Assembly: GCA_963576725.1 (NCBI GenBank)
Contig: OY755244.1
Span: 77,437,620-77,501,619, forward strand
DNA from: Azorinus chamasolen
Taxonomy: Eukaryota > Mollusca > Bivalvia > Cardiida > Solecurtidae
DNA: 64,000 nt
Reading direction: 5' to 3'
The notes beneath the pieces are model-generated. The model was not told where the DNA came from, searched no databases, and saw only the letters and a list, made by a program, of their open reading frames with translations. Positions 62,146 through 64,000 of the stretch are shown here, piece by piece; positions within the stretch are counted from its first letter, which is position 1; each line of letters starts with the position of its first letter. A program made the position numbers and the translations under genes.

Positions 62146-62588
62146 TTATCCCTTTACTCCATGTAAAAATTAATGACATCATGAATATTACCGTTAATTA
62201 GATTAACTCTTTGCACGCTAGCGGCGAAACTGTGATTACCTACGCAAACAGTTTGGATCCAGATGAGACACCGCATATTGCGGCGTCTCATCAGGATCCA
62301 AACTGTTTGTCATCTTGACCATATTTTTGCCAAAAAAATAAGAGAAAGTTTATTTTAAGAATTGAAGCAGACAACAATTGTTGCAGACGAAAAATTACTT
62401 AGCGTGCAAAGAGTTAACTGTTACGATAGCCTCTGGACACAGGAAGTTTTGGCCATGGCACAAACTGTAGAATCATATCTATATTACATGTATATCATAA
62501 GCAAACAGAGCAGACACCTGATCAGATGGCCACTAGATGGGTCTGTTTGCAAAGCATAGAAAGGTGTATTTATGGAGTAAAGGGTCAA
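62146..62588 (-). mobile_element. T2 MITE split by T5
   Basis: TTATCCCTTTACTCC, TGACATCATGAATATTACCG on the left; TTTTGGCCATGGCACAAACT, shortened hairpin, GGAGTAAAGGGTCAA on the right. Confidence 0.75.
62204..62417 (+). mobile_element. T5 MITE, intact copy nested in T2
   Basis: TTAACTCTTTGCACGCTAG to TTAGCGTGCAAAGAGTTAA. Stem AACAGTTTGGATCCAGATGA, apex CACCGCATATTGCGGCG. Defines the ends of T5. Confidence 0.9.
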
Positions 62589-62833
62589 TCCTTTCTCTGT
62601 TGAATATACATGTAAGAAATAGGACATCGTGAATATTTATTAGCTGAGTTTTTATAATGACGTATGTACACAGGATGTTTTGGTATTTGTAAAAACTGTA
62701 AAGTCAGATCTATTATAATTCCATAAGCAAAAAGAGCAAACCCTGATCAGGTTGCTCCTATAGGAATTGTCTGATCTGGATCTACTCTGTTTGCAAATGA
62801 GTAAAAAACCATTTGTATGATTGAAAGTGTTAA
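62585..62833 (-). mobile_element. T2 MITE
   Basis: TCAATCCTTTCTCTG (left TTAA mutated, shared with the previous T2) to GAAAGTGTTAA; apex CTCCTATAGGAA. Confidence 0.75.
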
Positions 62834-62875
62834 AATAGTATTGCAGAAAGCCATTTTGAAATTCAGCTACGGTAA

Positions 62876-63340
62876 TGATACCCCCACATAGTGGTGGCAT
62901 ATAAGGTTGCCGTTGTCCGTCCGTCCGTACGCACATCTAGAAGAATTTGTCCGGGCTCTTTCTTGGAAAATATTTGTCCAATCCATTAACCAAACTTTGC
63001 ACACATGTTTTTGGCCATTATATCTTGGTCAAGTTTGATAGTCATGTAATTTGCTTCAATCGTTTAGGAGTTGCTGCCCTTTATTTGCAAAAATGACTTT
63101 AAAAATATCTTGTCCTGACTCTTTCTTGGAAAATATTTGTCCAATCCACACCAAACTTTGCATACATGTTTTTGGCCATCATATCCTGGTCAAGTTTGAT
63201 AGTCATGTAAATTGCTTCAGTCGTTTAGGAGTTGCTGCTCTTTCTTTGCAAAGATGACTTTAGAAATATCTAGTCCGTACCATTACTTTCTGTGACAAAA
63301 AATCTGAAGTGGGGGCATCAGTGTCCTATTTTGACACAAT
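62876..63340 (+). mobile_element. RC element with two or three cores
   Basis: TACCCCCACATAGTGGTGGC 5' part, GTCCGTCCGTCC tract, cores of about 170 bp with GGAAAATATTTGTCCAATCC and CAAGTTTGATAGTCATGTAA; 3' part GTGGGGGCATCAG and TGTCCTATTTTGACA. Confidence 0.55.
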
Positions 63341-63378
63341 TCTGACACAATTTTCTAGTTAATATTTCTAATGTCACT

Positions 63379-63790
63379 ATTATACCCTCACCACCTGTGG
63401 TTGGGGCTATATAGGAATCACCTTGTCCGTCCGTAACTCTTGCACAAAATTTGACAGAATTATCCCCTTTTTTAACTTCATATTGTGTCTCTCAATTGCG
63501 ATATATTTTTGGGACATGCCATTTTCTTGCAACCTGTTTATGATATTTTCTTCAAACTTGGTACACATTATGAGGGTGATTAGAGGATGTGCAGTCAACT
63601 AGGGATATAACTCTGAATTAATTTTGGAGGGAGTTATTCCCCTTAGTTTCCCTTAGTTACTTTTTAGAAGCAATTTTCTATCCGGAGCATAACTTCTCAA
63701 GTATTGTAGGCATAACTATGAGGGTGATGAGAGGATGTGCAGTCAACAAGGGTTGTAACTCTAAATTCATTTTTAGCGAGTTATTTTCCT
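63379..63790 (+). mobile_element. RC element, short
   Basis: TATACCCTCACCACC...GGTTGGGGCTATA, GTCCGTCCG, then two cores sharing GATGTGCAGTCAAC and GAGTTATT-CCTT. Confidence 0.5.
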
Positions 63791-63794
63791 TGGT

Positions 63795-64000
63795 TGCAAA
63801 CAGTATACCCAGATCAGATGGCTGACCTGTTGGGGTCATCTGATCATGGTCTGCTCTGTTTGCTTATGATATCATATACAGTAAAACCTCTCTATAATGG
63901 ACATTAAATTGTGCCACCTGCCTTTAACACAAATAATTGATGTAATTTAGTGACCGTTATAGAGAGGTTTTACTGTAGATATGATTATAGAGTTTCAGCC
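63795..64000 (+). mobile_element. T2 MITE split by M1, runs off the window
   Basis: TTGCAAACAGTATACCCAGA, hairpin with GCTGACC apex, TGCTTATGATATCATA, M1 insert, then GATATGATTATAGAGTTTC. Confidence 0.7.
63877..63977 (+). mobile_element. M1 MITE lacking its hairpin, nested in T2
   Basis: CAGTAAAACCTCTCTATAAT to its complement, TA on both sides; only 101 bp because one stem arm and the apex are deleted (TGTGCCACCTGCCTTTAAC). Confidence 0.85.

Overview
This window is nuclear DNA of an animal, most likely a bivalve mollusc. It is AT-rich, with split coding exons, a tRNA-derived SINE, a mariner relic and very dense short non-autonomous transposons. Several repeats carry GTCC-type microsatellites beside tandem cores of about 140-170 bp, the layout described for bivalve 'pearl'/Helentron-associated elements. 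A dreissenid or other heterodont clam is my guess; the genus cannot be fixed from here.

The only host coding sequence I can support is two plus-strand exons (10756-10849 and 14507-14664). Their splice phases match, and they encode part of a protein resembling the C-terminal region of GRIPAP1/GRASP-1. The rest is intron or flank filled with repeats. The long open frames elsewhere are tandem-repeat or transposon shadows.

Repeat nomenclature used below. T1-T7: MITE families flanked by TTAA with termini starting CCC or CTC (piggyBac-like). T1 has the right arm ending GAACAGGGAAAGGG. T2 has the arm with CTACAGTTTCTGCC and ATTCATGATGTCAT. T3 has the AAACCATTGTGATAAATAG hairpin. T4 has GACCTGTTTGAATTTTGGAA. 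T5 has TTTGCATGCTAG and GGATCCAGATGAG. T6 has a GTTTGTCATTCAAAATCC arm. T7 has CAACTTGTAAATAGTGCAG. M1-M3: MITEs flanked by TA (mariner-like; M1 ends CAGTAAAACC, M2 CAGTTGAACTTCGA, M3 CCGTATNCTCCC). H: a palindromic MITE with CAGAG ends and 7-bp target duplications. RC: Helentron/pearl-like elements with a 5' hairpin, a GTCC/GTCT microsatellite, tandem cores, and a 3' hairpin followed by CTTG.

Layout. 1-10.7 kb: RC element, chained T elements, nested M1/M2, H copies and a five-core RC element. 10.7-14.8 kb: the GRIPAP1-like exons, with decayed 40-bp copies of the second exon's donor junction just inside the next intron. 15-22 kb: minisatellites, T/H/M3 elements, a SINE nest and a mariner relic. 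22.2-26.1 kb: two RC elements made of 145-bp cores packed with AGGTCA half-sites. 27-29.7 kb: three RC elements head to tail. 29.9-31.25 kb: a 32-bp minisatellite. 31.5-47.9 kb: T/M elements, many nested. 47.9-49.7 kb: a 40-bp satellite grown out of a T2 hairpin arm. 50-59 kb: nested T/M3 elements and RC arrays. 59-64 kb: mostly RC arrays.

The main pattern is a hierarchy of insertions. T elements chain end to end through shared TTAA sites and insert repeatedly into the same internal TTAA of older elements. Hairpins of unrelated TTAA and TA families share one apex, CTCCTNNAGGAG. Coordinates were read by eye, so element ends may be off by a few bases, more for degenerate copies.
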